Of a stretch of DNA of 64,000 nucleotides, positions 1-8,524 are shown one piece after another. Each line of letters starts with the position of its first letter. Positions within the stretch are counted from its first letter, which is position 1. The notes under the pieces were generated by a model. It saw nothing but the letters and a program-made list of their open reading frames with translations, was not told the DNA's origin and ran no database searches. The position numbers and the translations under genes were made by a program. This DNA comes from JBCCVH01 sp942492555 (lineage in GTDB: Bacteria > Bacteroidota > Bacteroidia > Cytophagales > Amoebophilaceae). The stretch is from contig CALOEX010000003.1 of the NCBI GenBank assembly GCA_942492555.1, positions 248,001 through 312,000 of the forward strand, written 5' to 3'.

Positions 1-215
1 ATGGTTTACTATTTTTGTTTTTTCTTGTTCTACAATGTGTTTGAAATATGTTTTTCGAGGTTAATAAGTGGTTGCTAATGTCTATGATTCTGTTGTTAGT
101 GACAAATGTAAAACCTTTTACATGCTATTAGGACTTGTATGCAAAGCTGGGAAAATACAACATTACATGTCTTTATATGTTTGTGAAAATCTCATCATAC
201 AACGATTTTTATGTA

Positions 216-1487
216 TTACTGGGTGATTTTTTCAAACTGGGTATAGGGATGCAAGACTTTTGGAATATCGATATGTGTGGTATGTTGATAGTTTTCTAAT
301 AAAGTAGCTATGATGCGAGGAAGTGCTAAAGCACTTCCATTAAGTGTATAACAATATTTTGGTTTTTCTGTGGTTTTGTATCGAAGATGCATGCGACGAG
401 CTTGGTAATCGTTGAAACAACTTACAGAACTGACTTCAAGCCATTGTTGTTGGCCGGATGCCCACACTTCAAAATCGTAAGTAATAGCAGATGAAAATCC
501 TAAATCCCCTGTACAAAGCTTTAGAATACGATAGGTAAGCCCAAGTTTTTGTAGCAAGCTTCCTACATAATCACACATGGTTTGTAAGGTGTTACGTGCT
601 TCTTCAGGAGCGACAATTTGTATAATTTCCACTTTATCAAATTGATGCAAACGATTTAAGCCACGTACATGACGTCCCCAAGATCCTGCTTCACGGCGAA
701 AGCAAGGTGTGTAGCCCACTATTTTGATAGGCAAATCCTTGCTGGCTAGTATATTATCTTGATAGAGATTGGTTAAAGGGACTTCTGCTGTCGGAATTAA
801 GTACAAACCTTTTTCTTGCAAGGCATACATCATGCCTTCTTTATCTGGAAGCTGTCCTGTACCAAAAGCAGCATTTTCATTTACAATAATGGGTGGAGAT
901 ATTTCTTGATAGCCTACTTTTACAGCTTCGTCTAAGAAAAAATTTATTAAAGCACGTTGTAGGCGAGCTCCTTCTTTTTTATAAACAGGGAATCCAGCAC
1001 CTGTAATTTTATTACCGAGATTAAAATCAATAATATCGTAAGTTTCTATAAGATCCCAGTGTGCTTTTTTTGCATGTGAATTGGTGTATCCTTGCCATTC
1101 AGAAACAATTTGATTGTCTTTTGCTTCTTTGCCTATAGGTACATCTTCTTCTGGTAGATTAGGCAGGGTTACCAACAGTTCTTTTATGTTTTCTTGATAT
1201 TTTTTAAGGAACTCCAAGGCGACTTTATACTTTTTTTTATCCATTGCAATATCCAGCTTGATTGCATCTATTTTACCTTGATTTTTTTCTTGAAGTGCCG
1301 TGGCTATTTGAGCTGTTTTTTGGTGAAGAGTATGACGTAAATCATCTACTATTCCTTGTTGTTCTTTGCGTTTTTTATTGATAGCAGATAGTGTTGTCAA
1401 CACTTTTTCTGTATCTGGCATATTGCGTAACGTTAGTTGTTCTAGTACTTTGGGGAGATGCTGTTCTATATAGTGTATATTTAACAT
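216..1487 (-). CDS. serS: Seryl-tRNA synthetase
   Basis: Charges tRNA-Ser with serine in the cytoplasm (class II aminoacyl-tRNA synthetase). The 423-residue protein has the usual family length. Residues about 1-110 form the N-terminal tRNA-binding coiled-coil arm. The class II motif 2 region is clear (CFRREAGSWGRHVRG, about residue 262), and motif 3 lies near the C-terminus (NGSALALPRIIATLLEN). The ATG start fits the conserved N-terminus (MLNIHYI). It is divergent from the cvpA-like gene, with about 110 bp between them. I see no Shine-Dalgarno sequence. Nothing suggests damage. Confidence 0.97.
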   Translation of the reverse strand: MLNIHYIEQHLPKVLEQLTLRNMPDTEKVLTTLSAINKKRKEQQGIVDDLRHTLHQKTAQIATALQEKNQGKIDAIKLDIAMDKKKYKVALEFLKKYQENIKELLVTLPNLPEEDVPIGKEAKDNQIVSEWQGYTNSHAKKAHWDLIETYDIIDFNLGNKITGAGFPVYKKEGARLQRALINFFLDEAVKVGYQEISPPIIVNENAAFGTGQLPDKEGMMYALQEKGLYLIPTAEVPLTNLYQDNILASKDLPIKIVGYTPCFRREAGSWGRHVRGLNRLHQFDKVEIIQIVAPEEARNTLQTMCDYVGSLLQKLGLTYRILKLCTGDLGFSSAITYDFEVWASGQQQWLEVSSVSCFNDYQARRMHLRYKTTEKPKYCYTLNGSALALPRIIATLLENYQHTTHIDIPKVLHPYTQFEKITQ

Positions 1488-1597
1488 AGTTTTTTTAAGA
1501 TGAGCTAATATAGATCTTCTTGGTAAAAACAGGAAATTTAATTGCGTATATTTTTCTAAATATGTAAAATTGCATTGTGATATCTAAAAGGCTTAAC

Positions 1598-2224
1598 ATG
1601 AGAAAAAACATACTCTTAAAAAATTTTTTTTATTGTTTTGTGCTTTTGTATTTTTTTATGGTTTTTTTTCAGCCTGTTGTAGCCCAAGAAACAACTACGA
1701 AACTTTTGAATAGGCAAACCATACTTTCACTTTTCATGTTTGTTTTTTTGATGTATGGTGGTTTTTCTGGATATAAAACAGGGCTAATATTGCAGGTTTT
1801 GGGCATTATTTTTTTCGTATTGGTTTCTGTTTTAGTAACATATGTCAAGGGAAGTATTGTGTGGGTACTAGAAAAGTTGAATTTTACAAACATGAAGGTT
1901 ATTGTTGGACTTTTAGCAACTTTATGTACTTTATTTGGTATTTTTCTTACAATGAACACTGTTCACGCTATTATTAGTAAAATATTAAGACTTATTTTCA
2001 TGCATCGTTTTAACAAAATATTAGGAGGATTCTTGGGCATTATTTTCTCTATTACATTTTTAGAATGTCTCTTTTGTATTTTGGACGAATTAAAAATAGC
2101 AATACCACAAGGGCTTATTCTTTCTAGGGAAGAAGTAAAATATCTTGCAGATAAAGTCTCTGGTTTATTTAAAATCAACATTGAAAAAGAAGCCAAAAAT
2201 ATCATGGACAATTTTGGTACTTAA
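1598..2224 (+). CDS. CvpA-family membrane protein with signal-like N-terminus
   Basis: The reading frame opens at a GTG at 1577, but the ATG at 1598 (MRKNILLKNFF) is more likely: it begins a hydrophobic leader ending near VVAQ and is preceded by AAAAGG. Residues about 45-165 hold four hydrophobic segments with the CvpA pattern (a short glycine-rich turn between helices 1 and 2, FSGYKTG). CvpA proteins are inner-membrane proteins named for colicin V production; their molecular role is poorly defined. The cleavable-looking leader in front of the CvpA core is slightly unusual. No operon partner: serS is divergent upstream and the next gene starts about 190 bp downstream. Confidence 0.75.
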   Translation: MRKNILLKNFFYCFVLLYFFMVFFQPVVAQETTTKLLNRQTILSLFMFVFLMYGGFSGYKTGLILQVLGIIFFVLVSVLVTYVKGSIVWVLEKLNFTNMKVIVGLLATLCTLFGIFLTMNTVHAIISKILRLIFMHRFNKILGGFLGIIFSITFLECLFCILDELKIAIPQGLILSREEVKYLADKVSGLFKINIEKEAKNIMDNFGT

Positions 2225-2416
2225 TATATCTAATGTTAAACAAAATGAAAACATTGTTTTTTTAAAACGTGTGATAGCCTCAAAACATGATGAAAGTGAG
2301 TGATAGTGTGTATTTTTTATAACCAAGTTTCATAACAAGTGTAAAATGATTATCATTGCTGTGTTGATTGCTAGCATAGTGAAATAGTTATTAACAAAGA
2401 TCTACAATGTCATATC

Positions 2417-3121
2417 ATGTCGTCTTCTTTTGTGGGTAAAAAAGAGAAACCTCTTTATTTTTTAAAGTTTTTTTTACTTTTTGTTCTGTGTAATATACTT
2501 TGGGAAATCCCCTTGGAATGGGGAGGATACTATATACATTTTTCGGAAAAAAATTTTTTTCTGAGACAATTGCTCTTGATGATCATTTCCATCATGGTGA
2601 TTTGTTCGGTTATTAGCATATTATTCAAACGATCTCCCAGAGAGTATCTTGGGTTGCACTCTTTTAAAAAAGTGTCTGTGGTAAATGTTTTTTTGATGTA
2701 TATCATGATTAATCTGTTTAGTGCTTTTGTCATTGCATTAATGAAATGGACTCATTTATTACCTAAATCAGCTAATGAACAAAAAAATTTTTTTAGTGTC
2801 TTTCCTCCTTATAGTATATGGATTTTCTTGGGATTGTGTGTTTTTACTCCTATTACAGAAGAAATAATATATCGTGGATTCTTGCTTAAAGGTTTGGGCA
2901 ACAATCCTTGGGGCAGGGACGGAGCCATTGTTATGAGTGCTTTGGTGTTTGCTTTTATGCATGCAGGATGGCAATCTTGGGAGGTTGTAGTTTTTTCTTT
3001 TATTATAGGAATGTTTTATGGATGGGTTTTTTGTGAAAAAAAAACTTTATGGGAAACCATTATATTACATGGATTAAATAACTCAGTAGCATGGTTTTTT
3101 CTTGTACAAGAAAGCCACTAA
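2417..3121 (+). CDS. CPBP-family intramembrane metalloprotease (CAAX protease/Abi family)
   Basis: A 234-residue polytopic membrane protein. The three motifs of the CPBP (PF02517) family are present in order: EEIIYRG (about residue 157), FAFMH (about 180) and HGLNNS near residue 222, which supply the catalytic Glu and the metal-binding His residues. Family members cleave prenylated or membrane proteins, and some act in bacteriocin self-immunity; the substrate here cannot be told. ATG start at 2417; it ends 34 bp before rsmH and may be co-transcribed with it. Confidence 0.88.
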   Translation: MSSSFVGKKEKPLYFLKFFLLFVLCNILWEIPLEWGGYYIHFSEKNFFLRQLLLMIISIMVICSVISILFKRSPREYLGLHSFKKVSVVNVFLMYIMINLFSAFVIALMKWTHLLPKSANEQKNFFSVFPPYSIWIFLGLCVFTPITEEIIYRGFLLKGLGNNPWGRDGAIVMSALVFAFMHAGWQSWEVVVFSFIIGMFYGWVFCEKKTLWETIILHGLNNSVAWFFLVQESH

Positions 3122-3155
3122 TTTCCTACAATAGACAAACTATTTTGTAAAAATT

Positions 3156-4061
3156 ATGTATCACGTACCTATTATGTTAGAAGAGACGCTACAAGAGCTC
3201 TCTATTAAACCAAATGGTGTCTATGTTGATCTTACCTTTGGTGGTGGGGGGCATAGCAAGGCTATATTGTCTCGTTTAGAAAAAGGGCAAGTTTGGGCTT
3301 TTGACCAAGATCCTGATGCTAGGTTGCAGGCAGAAGCTATAAAGGATGAGAGGCTTCATTTTATTCAGGGAAATTTTCGTTTTTTTACCCATTTTTTAAA
3401 GGCTTATCATATTGAGAAAGTCGATGGTGTCTTCATGGATTTAGGTGTTTCATCTCACCAATTAGATACTCCTTTGCGTGGATTTGCAGCACGTCTCGAA
3501 GGTCCTTTGGATATGCGTATGCATCAAGAAGGAAGTGTTACAGCAGCAGATGTTGTCAATACTTATAGTTATGAGCAACTCGTGGATATAATGCGCAAAT
3601 ATGGTGATATTCAACGTCCTAAAGCACTGGTGTCTAATATTATAGAAATGCGTAAAAAAAATCCGATACGTACCATTGCTGATTTTAAAAAGGTAATGGC
3701 TCCTTGTGTGCCTAGGCATAATGATTTTAAGTATTATGCAAAAGTTTTTCAAGCGTTGCGTATTGAAGTGAATGACGAAGTAAGTGCTTTGCATGAGACA
3801 TTGTACCAAATACCGGATATATTGTTGCCAACAGGACGTTTTGTTGCTATTACTTACCATTCTGGTGAGGATAGACCTATTAAAAACTTTATTAAAACAG
3901 GTAATGTTGCCGGTGAGATCATCCAAGATATGTATGGCAATCTCATGCGTCCCATGAAGCCTCTTTACGCAAAAATTTTACGTGCTAAAGATGAGATTGC
4001 TGTAAATAGCCGTGCTCGTAGTGCTGGTATGCGTGTAGCAGTACTAGATTTTGCTAACTAA
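3156..4061 (+). CDS. rsmH: 16S rRNA (cytosine1402-N4)-methyltransferase
   Basis: Methylates N4 of C1402 in the decoding centre of 16S rRNA using S-adenosylmethionine. The 301 residues match RsmH/MraW. It starts MYHVPIMLEE, carries the SAM-binding loop DLTFGGGGHS (about residue 25), has the conserved GVFMDLGVSSHQLD, and ends with the C-terminal SRARSAGMRV signature. In most Bacteroidetes it sits at the head of the mraZ-mraW-ftsI division cluster. Here no mraZ, ftsL, ftsI or mur gene is adjacent, so the cluster has been dismantled or lost, as expected in a reduced intracellular genome. Confidence 0.97.
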   Translation: MYHVPIMLEETLQELSIKPNGVYVDLTFGGGGHSKAILSRLEKGQVWAFDQDPDARLQAEAIKDERLHFIQGNFRFFTHFLKAYHIEKVDGVFMDLGVSSHQLDTPLRGFAARLEGPLDMRMHQEGSVTAADVVNTYSYEQLVDIMRKYGDIQRPKALVSNIIEMRKKNPIRTIADFKKVMAPCVPRHNDFKYYAKVFQALRIEVNDEVSALHETLYQIPDILLPTGRFVAITYHSGEDRPIKNFIKTGNVAGEIIQDMYGNLMRPMKPLYAKILRAKDEIAVNSRARSAGMRVAVLDFAN

Positions 4062-4190
4062 TACAAAAAAAGACGATGGCTTACAGAAAGGTTTTAGGTA
4101 CTTTTGCAATCGACTCATATAAAATCCTTATTTTTACTGTTGATGAGATAGTCTGAAATCCATGTTTTTTAGTATAATAGACCTTTTAAA

Positions 4191-4198
4191 TAACTTTG
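4191..4198 (+). promoter_or_regulatory. Candidate -7 promoter box (TAACTTTG)
   Basis: Matches the Bacteroidetes -7 consensus TAnnTTTG, about 88 bp upstream of the WD40 gene. The -33 position is only T-rich, so support is moderate. Confidence 0.4.
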
Positions 4199-4285
4199 AC
4201 CTAGCAAGCTTTTAATTTTTGTATTTGTCATTTTCATAAAAAAGAAATATAATTAAAAACTTAACATCCTAATTTTTTCTTTTTT

Positions 4286-6667
4286 ATGAAACCAATCAAA
4301 CTAATTTTATTATGGCTTTGTTTATTTTTCTTAACTATTTTATCCCTACAAGCCAGCAATAGTAACATGGAGTTCCCTTGTTCTTGTCAGAGTACTCAAA
4401 GTGAAAACAATAAATATCTGTGTCGGCTACATAAAGATATACAAGAAATAAAAAGTAATATACAAGAGATAAAATTGATTTTTCGGGAAATAGTACCTTT
4501 TCAGCAATACATTATAACCCAAAACAGTAGTGTAATAGACATAGGAATAAAACTTCTCAATAATAATTACAAAAGCATTTATCATTTAGTTCGAACAGTA
4601 AAAGAAAAAAAATCATTAATACCTTATTTGTTTAGTTGCATAGAAGCCTCTAAAAAAGATCCTAAGATGGCTATTGCAGCAGCAAACAGTGCTACTATTC
4701 TAGTGGCTGCAGACATCAAACTCAACGATCTCAATTGGCAAGGCATTCGTATTCCAGGGGCTATTTTAGATCATGCTTTTCTTGCTCGTACGGATTTTTC
4801 AGGTAGTGATTGCCGTAACGTAAGTTTTTTCCATGCTGATTTAAGAGATACAAAATGGGATAAAGCTTATGTAAAAGGGTTGAATTTTGGAGAATATCTT
4901 TTTTCACAACACCCAGCTGTTGTGAAAAAAGTCGCTTGGAGTCCTACTAACAATTTGTTAGCAACCTATACAGCAACCAGTGTATATCTTTGGGGAAAAA
5001 ATAGAGGAGAACTTTTACAAAAATGTAATTATGATGGTTCCATCGAAGCTCTTAGTTGGTCTCCGTCAGGGAAAAAAATTGCTATTGCCATCCAAGAGAT
5101 CATTTATATTTGGGATGTTATCCAAGGAAAAATAGTAGCAAAATGTTGCGGACATGAATGTTCTGTTACAGATTTGCATTGGTCTTCTGATGGAGATAAA
5201 TTTGCTTCTGCTAGTGCTGATTATACGCTATGTATTTGGAATGGAGACACAGGTGAACGCATTGCCCAATGCATTGGGCATACCCATCTTGTTAGTTCAG
5301 TACGATGGGGAAGACATAGAGACAAAATAGCCTCTAGTAGCTGGGATAAAACCATATGTATTTGGAATAGCAATACAGGCAAGCTTTTGAAAATGTGTAA
5401 AAAGCACAGTAGTATTGTAACAGCCATCAGTTGGTGTCATAAATTGAATTATGTGGCTTCTGCCAGTGCGGACCATACTGTATGTATTTGGCAAGGAGTA
5501 ACTGGTGAGCACTTTTATACCCTCAAGCACCCAGGGGCAATCGTTGCTTTTAGCTGGTCAAAAGATCAACATAAGTTGATTGTAGCCAGTAGGAACACCC
5601 TTTATGTTTGGGATGGCAAAACAGGTAAGCTCCTAGTAAAATGTCAAGCACACTTGGGTGATATAACGACTGTAGACTGTTCTTATGATGGAAAAAAATT
5701 TGCTTCTACCAGCGTGGACAAAACGGTCTGTATATGGAATATACAAGGGAAACTCATAAAAAAATACAAAGGGCATACTAAAGCTGTTAACTTTGTTAGT
5801 TGGTCAAGAGATGGTCTCCATATTGCTACAGTTAGTGATGACAAAAGTTTACGCATTTGGGATGCCGTTATAAAATTCCGCAAAAAACACCTGGAAGAAG
5901 TCAATACAATCAAGATTCTCTCATCGGACAACAACATTATAAAATCCATTAGTAAAGATAATATGCTCTGCCTTTGGGATAGAAAAACAGGAGAGTTAAC
6001 AAAACATTATCAACCTACTTTGTATATCTCTACCGTCAGTAGGTATAAAAACAAAAAACTAGCTGTTGCTATAGAAAGTACCTTGCAAATTTGGGATCTT
6101 ATTCTTGAAAAATACCTTTTTGAATGTAAGGGACACAGTGGTCGTATAAGATGTGTACAATGGTCTCATAATGAACATAAGGTTGCTTCCAGTGGTGAGG
6201 ATAAAATCATATTTATTTGGAATGGAAACACAGATAACCCCCTGGCTCTATGCAAAGGTCATACTGCTACTGTTCTATCTCTCAGCTGGTCTAATGATGA
6301 TAAAAAGCTTGCTTCTGGCAGTACTGATAAAACTGTGCGTATATGGAAAGGAACAAATGGTTATCTTCTTCATGTCTATCAGCATGTTAGTCCAGTAACT
6401 TCTGTTTGCTGGAATAACAGTGGCACTCAGATTACTACTGCTTCCAAAAATCATACTATCCATATTTGGGACAGTATCCAAGGTAACCTGCTTATGGTTT
6501 TCGGTTATTATGGACTTGTCTTGCAAGGAGCAAAATTTCAAAATGCCAATGGCATTTTGCCTATGCAACAAAAATTGATTCAACAACGAGGTGGACAATG
6601 TGATTCTTTTTTCCTTAAAAAACAATTGGATAAAGAACAAAAAGAGATGGAAAAAAATGCGAACTAA
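4286..6667 (+). CDS. Large exported pentapeptide + WD40 repeat protein
   Basis: 793 residues. Residues 1-23 are a signal peptide (ends LSLQA). About 40-75 look coiled-coil (repeated KEIK/QEIK). About 150-205 form a short pentapeptide-repeat block (AxLxx pattern: ILDHAFLARTDFSGSD). About 210-750 hold 13 WD40 repeats by my count, each with an SW/xWS turn and a closing VCIWN- or IYIWD-type strand: enough for two seven-bladed propellers minus one blade. The tail (after about 765) is charged. WD40 propellers are protein-binding scaffolds; export and eukaryote-like architecture suggest a host-interaction or envelope role (inference). A paralogue lies at 45974-47290. A perfect 14-bp inverted repeat (4898-4911/4918-4931) sits at the boundary of the pentapeptide and WD40 parts. 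Confidence 0.85.
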   Translation: MKPIKLILLWLCLFFLTILSLQASNSNMEFPCSCQSTQSENNKYLCRLHKDIQEIKSNIQEIKLIFREIVPFQQYIITQNSSVIDIGIKLLNNNYKSIYHLVRTVKEKKSLIPYLFSCIEASKKDPKMAIAAANSATILVAADIKLNDLNWQGIRIPGAILDHAFLARTDFSGSDCRNVSFFHADLRDTKWDKAYVKGLNFGEYLFSQHPAVVKKVAWSPTNNLLATYTATSVYLWGKNRGELLQKCNYDGSIEALSWSPSGKKIAIAIQEIIYIWDVIQGKIVAKCCGHECSVTDLHWSSDGDKFASASADYTLCIWNGDTGERIAQCIGHTHLVSSVRWGRHRDKIASSSWDKTICIWNSNTGKLLKMCKKHSSIVTAISWCHKLNYVASASADHTVCIWQGVTGEHFYTLKHPGAIVAFSWSKDQHKLIVASRNTLYVWDGKTGKLLVKCQAHLGDITTVDCSYDGKKFASTSVDKTVCIWNIQGKLIKKYKGHTKAVNFVSWSRDGLHIATVSDDKSLRIWDAVIKFRKKHLEEVNTIKILSSDNNIIKSISKDNMLCLWDRKTGELTKHYQPTLYISTVSRYKNKKLAVAIESTLQIWDLILEKYLFECKGHSGRIRCVQWSHNEHKVASSGEDKIIFIWNGNTDNPLALCKGHTATVLSLSWSNDDKKLASGSTDKTVRIWKGTNGYLLHVYQHVSPVTSVCWNNSGTQITTASKNHTIHIWDSIQGNLLMVFGYYGLVLQGAKFQNANGILPMQQKLIQQRGGQCDSFFLKKQLDKEQKEMEKNAN
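4898..4931. repeat. Perfect 14-bp inverted repeat inside the WD40 gene
   Basis: CTTTTTTCACAACA (4898-4911) and its exact complement (4918-4931) flank a 6-nt loop. It lies in frame at the junction between the pentapeptide block and the first WD40 blade. Confidence 0.8.
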
Positions 6668-6896
6668 ACTTTTTTTTGACATGTAGAATTGTTCTTTTTT
6701 TCATTTTAGAGTGGTTGTAAAACGGTCTAAAATTTAAAAATCATTTTGGTGTACAGATAGGAGAAGTATAAAAATTTTTAGGTAGGAAAAAGAGACAAAA
6801 ACACAAAAAAGCATAAAACTTGCAGGAAACATTACTCATACAAATAATTGTTACTTGCGTGTAACACTTTGGAATGGTTTGCATGATTGATTTTAG

Positions 6897-6969
6897 TGAC
6901 CCCACCGGGAATCGAACCCGGGACCTGCGGGTTAAAAGCCCGTCGCTCTACCAGCTGAGCTATGAGGTC
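6897..6969 (-). tRNA. tRNA-Lys (TTT)
   Basis: Cloverleaf folds on the minus strand: acceptor GACCTCA pairs with TGGGGTC, D-stem GCTC/GAGC, anticodon loop CTTTTAA (anticodon TTT), T-arm CCGGG-TTCGATT-CCCGG, discriminator A. CCA is not encoded. It lies 122 bp downstream of tRNA-Leu and probably shares its promoter. Confidence 0.96.
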
Positions 6970-7091
6970 ATACAAGCAAATATAAAATCATATGGAAGTA
7001 AAAAAAAGTTTTTACTATTCTTTTATTTAAAAAAGAGTTTACCAACATTAGAAAGTATAAGCTTATTATGATGTGTTTGCATTTTTAATAG

Positions 7092-7174
7092 TGCGCATGG
7101 GGGGACTTGAACCCCCACGCCCGAAGAGCACTACCCCCTCAAGATAGCGTGTATACCAATTTCACCACATGCGC
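7092..7174 (-). tRNA. tRNA-Leu (GAG)
   Basis: A class II tRNA on the minus strand. Acceptor GCGCATG pairs with CATGCGC; anticodon stem CTATC/GGTAG encloses loop TTGAGGG (anticodon GAG). It has a long variable arm (GCTCTTCGGGC) and T-arm GGGGG-TTCAAGT-CCCCC. CCA is not encoded. Confidence 0.96.
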
Positions 7175-7189
7175 TTTTATAAAGTTATG

Positions 7190-7221
7190 CAAATATAATA
7201 GATAGGTTGCATAAGTCCCAA
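7190..7221 (-). promoter_or_regulatory. Promoter of the tRNA-Leu/tRNA-Lys unit
   Basis: On the minus strand an exact TATATTTG (-7 box, 7190-7197) lies about 15 bp upstream of the tRNA-Leu 5' end. A TTGG (-33-like) sits 20 bp further upstream. This agrees with the Bacteroidetes housekeeping promoter TTTG-N19/20-TAnnTTTG. Confidence 0.65.
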
Positions 7222-7332
7222 CCTATCAAATAAAATCATACACAAGATTTTATCAAACCCAATAGAAAACCATTATCCATGTGTAAAAACCGCACAATAA
7301 TGCACAAAAATTATTTTTATCTATATACTTTT

Positions 7333-7914
7333 TTATTCTCGTGCAAAAGAGAGCAAAAGAGCATAATCTCCCATATCTGCTTCGCGGAGTGCTTTTAAAT
7401 AGGTTTCTCTAGGCTTTAGTTTAGACTTTCCCCAACTAAATGCTTTTTTCCCGAGTTTTTTTATCAAAATATCAGCAAATATTCTTGAATGGCGCCCATT
7501 CCCATTCACAAAAGGATGTATAAAAACCATACGATGTTTGCAACGTACAGCGATTTCATCCATACTGTACACGTTATATTGTAGCCAATATTTGACATCA
7601 TCCAAGAGTTCACACAAAGAGGTAACAATAAGTTCCTTGCCAATGCCAATATTTTTATTTGTTTTTCGTAGAAATCCTGCCCATTTCCAAACCTCTTCGA
7701 ACATTTTTTTGTGTAAATATTTTACAAATGAAAGTGTTAATATTTTTTCCACAGAAACATGTCTCTTTTCAAAAAAAATCAATACTTTTCCTATACTGTG
7801 TTGTTCCATTTCATTTAAGTCGGCGAGATTGGATACCCAAAAAGGAATAAGATCCTCTTTTTCATCATCATAAATAGGAGTTTCTCCTGTACCGTATTTG
7901 ATGTTCAATCCCAT
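7333..7914 (-). CDS. Fic-domain protein (mobile mystery protein B type)
   Basis: 193 residues. The Fic catalytic loop HPFVNGNGRHSR (residues 133-144) fits HPFxxGNGRxxR exactly, including the catalytic His, the phosphate-binding GNG and both Arg. Fic enzymes usually transfer AMP from ATP to a hydroxyl of a target protein. Length and overall sequence match the group known as 'mobile mystery protein B', which is always coupled to an HTH partner A. Here the start overlaps the end of that partner (7905-8357) by 10 bp, so the two are translationally coupled. No inhibitory (S/T)xxxE(G/N) motif is seen in this protein itself. Likely toxin-like half of a two-gene module; the target is unknown. Confidence 0.88.
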   Translation of the reverse strand: MGLNIKYGTGETPIYDDEKEDLIPFWVSNLADLNEMEQHSIGKVLIFFEKRHVSVEKILTLSFVKYLHKKMFEEVWKWAGFLRKTNKNIGIGKELIVTSLCELLDDVKYWLQYNVYSMDEIAVRCKHRMVFIHPFVNGNGRHSRIFADILIKKLGKKAFSWGKSKLKPRETYLKALREADMGDYALLLSFARE

Positions 7915-8357
7915 AACGTGCTACTGATATTTTCTTCCAAATATTTTGCTGTACCTTCTATTTCTTTTGTGAGTGTTTTTTCGCAAACTTGTTGGTCTTC
8001 CAATATCATATTTTGGTGTGTACGCATCACTACTTCTTTTGCTTTAATATACGCTTTTTCTTTGATCATTTCTTCTAATGGTTTTTTAGGAACAAAAGCA
8101 TATAATAAGTCCATATTCAACGCATTGGCTACTTGGTTAAGTTTTTTTAGGGTTATATTTTTGTGTTTTTCTCTTTGTTCAATAGCATAAATAGCTTGAC
8201 TAGAAAGACCAAGTTTTGCTCCTAATTGCTTCAAGGAAATATTTAATGATCTACGTATGTAATTGATACAGCCATTGGGAAGATTTTTTTGTCCTTTGTA
8301 TTTTTTGAGGGTTTGGTCTAGTTTTTTGACTATTCCTATTTGTTTGTTTTTGTACAT
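7905..8357 (-). CDS. HTH partner of the Fic protein (mobile mystery protein A type)
   Basis: 150 residues. About 28-90 form an Xre-type helix-turn-helix (KQLGAKLGLSSQAIYAIEQRE), followed by the conserved LLYAFVPKKPLEEMI typical of mystery protein A. The C-terminal helix contains TKEIEG (residues 130-135), which fits the (S/T)xxxE(G/N) motif by which class I Fic antitoxins such as VbhA block the Fic ATP site. It is first in the operon and overlaps the fic gene by 10 bp. The DNA-binding domain and upstream repeats suggest autoregulation. That the C-terminus inhibits Fic is inference. Confidence 0.85.
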   Translation of the reverse strand: MYKNKQIGIVKKLDQTLKKYKGQKNLPNGCINYIRRSLNISLKQLGAKLGLSSQAIYAIEQREKHKNITLKKLNQVANALNMDLLYAFVPKKPLEEMIKEKAYIKAKEVVMRTHQNMILEDQQVCEKTLTKEIEGTAKYLEENISSTLWD

Positions 8358-8378
8358 AATATATTGATTTCAACCACT

Positions 8379-8409
8379 CAAATATAAATATATATTTTTG
8401 AAAAATCAA
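8379..8409 (-). promoter_or_regulatory. Promoter of the HTH-Fic operon
   Basis: On the minus strand TTGA (8406-8409), exactly 19 bp, then TATATTTG (8379-8386): a near-perfect Bacteroidetes -33/-7 pair. It ends 21 bp upstream of the ATG at 8357, so the leader is very short. Confidence 0.75.
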
Positions 8410-8418
8410 TTTATATGC

Positions 8419-8466
8419 AAATATATGTATTGATTTTTTATATGTTTTTTAAATATATGTGTTGAT
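8419..8466. promoter_or_regulatory. Operator-like direct repeats upstream of the HTH-Fic promoter
   Basis: Two 16-mers, AAATATATG-T-A/G-TTGAT type, at 8419-8434 and 8451-8466 differ at one position and are offset by 32 bp, about three helical turns. They sit just upstream of the -33 box. Likely binding sites for the HTH protein, but the region is AT-rich, so chance similarity is possible. Confidence 0.45.
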
Positions 8467-8524
8467 ATATATGTGTATTTATATATATATATGTTTATTT
8501 TTTGTAGGTTCTTTTGCTAGAAAA

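Noticed and set aside
6874..7071. 65-codon frame across tRNA-Lys
   Set aside because: Lies over the tRNA gene on the opposite strand; a chance frame.
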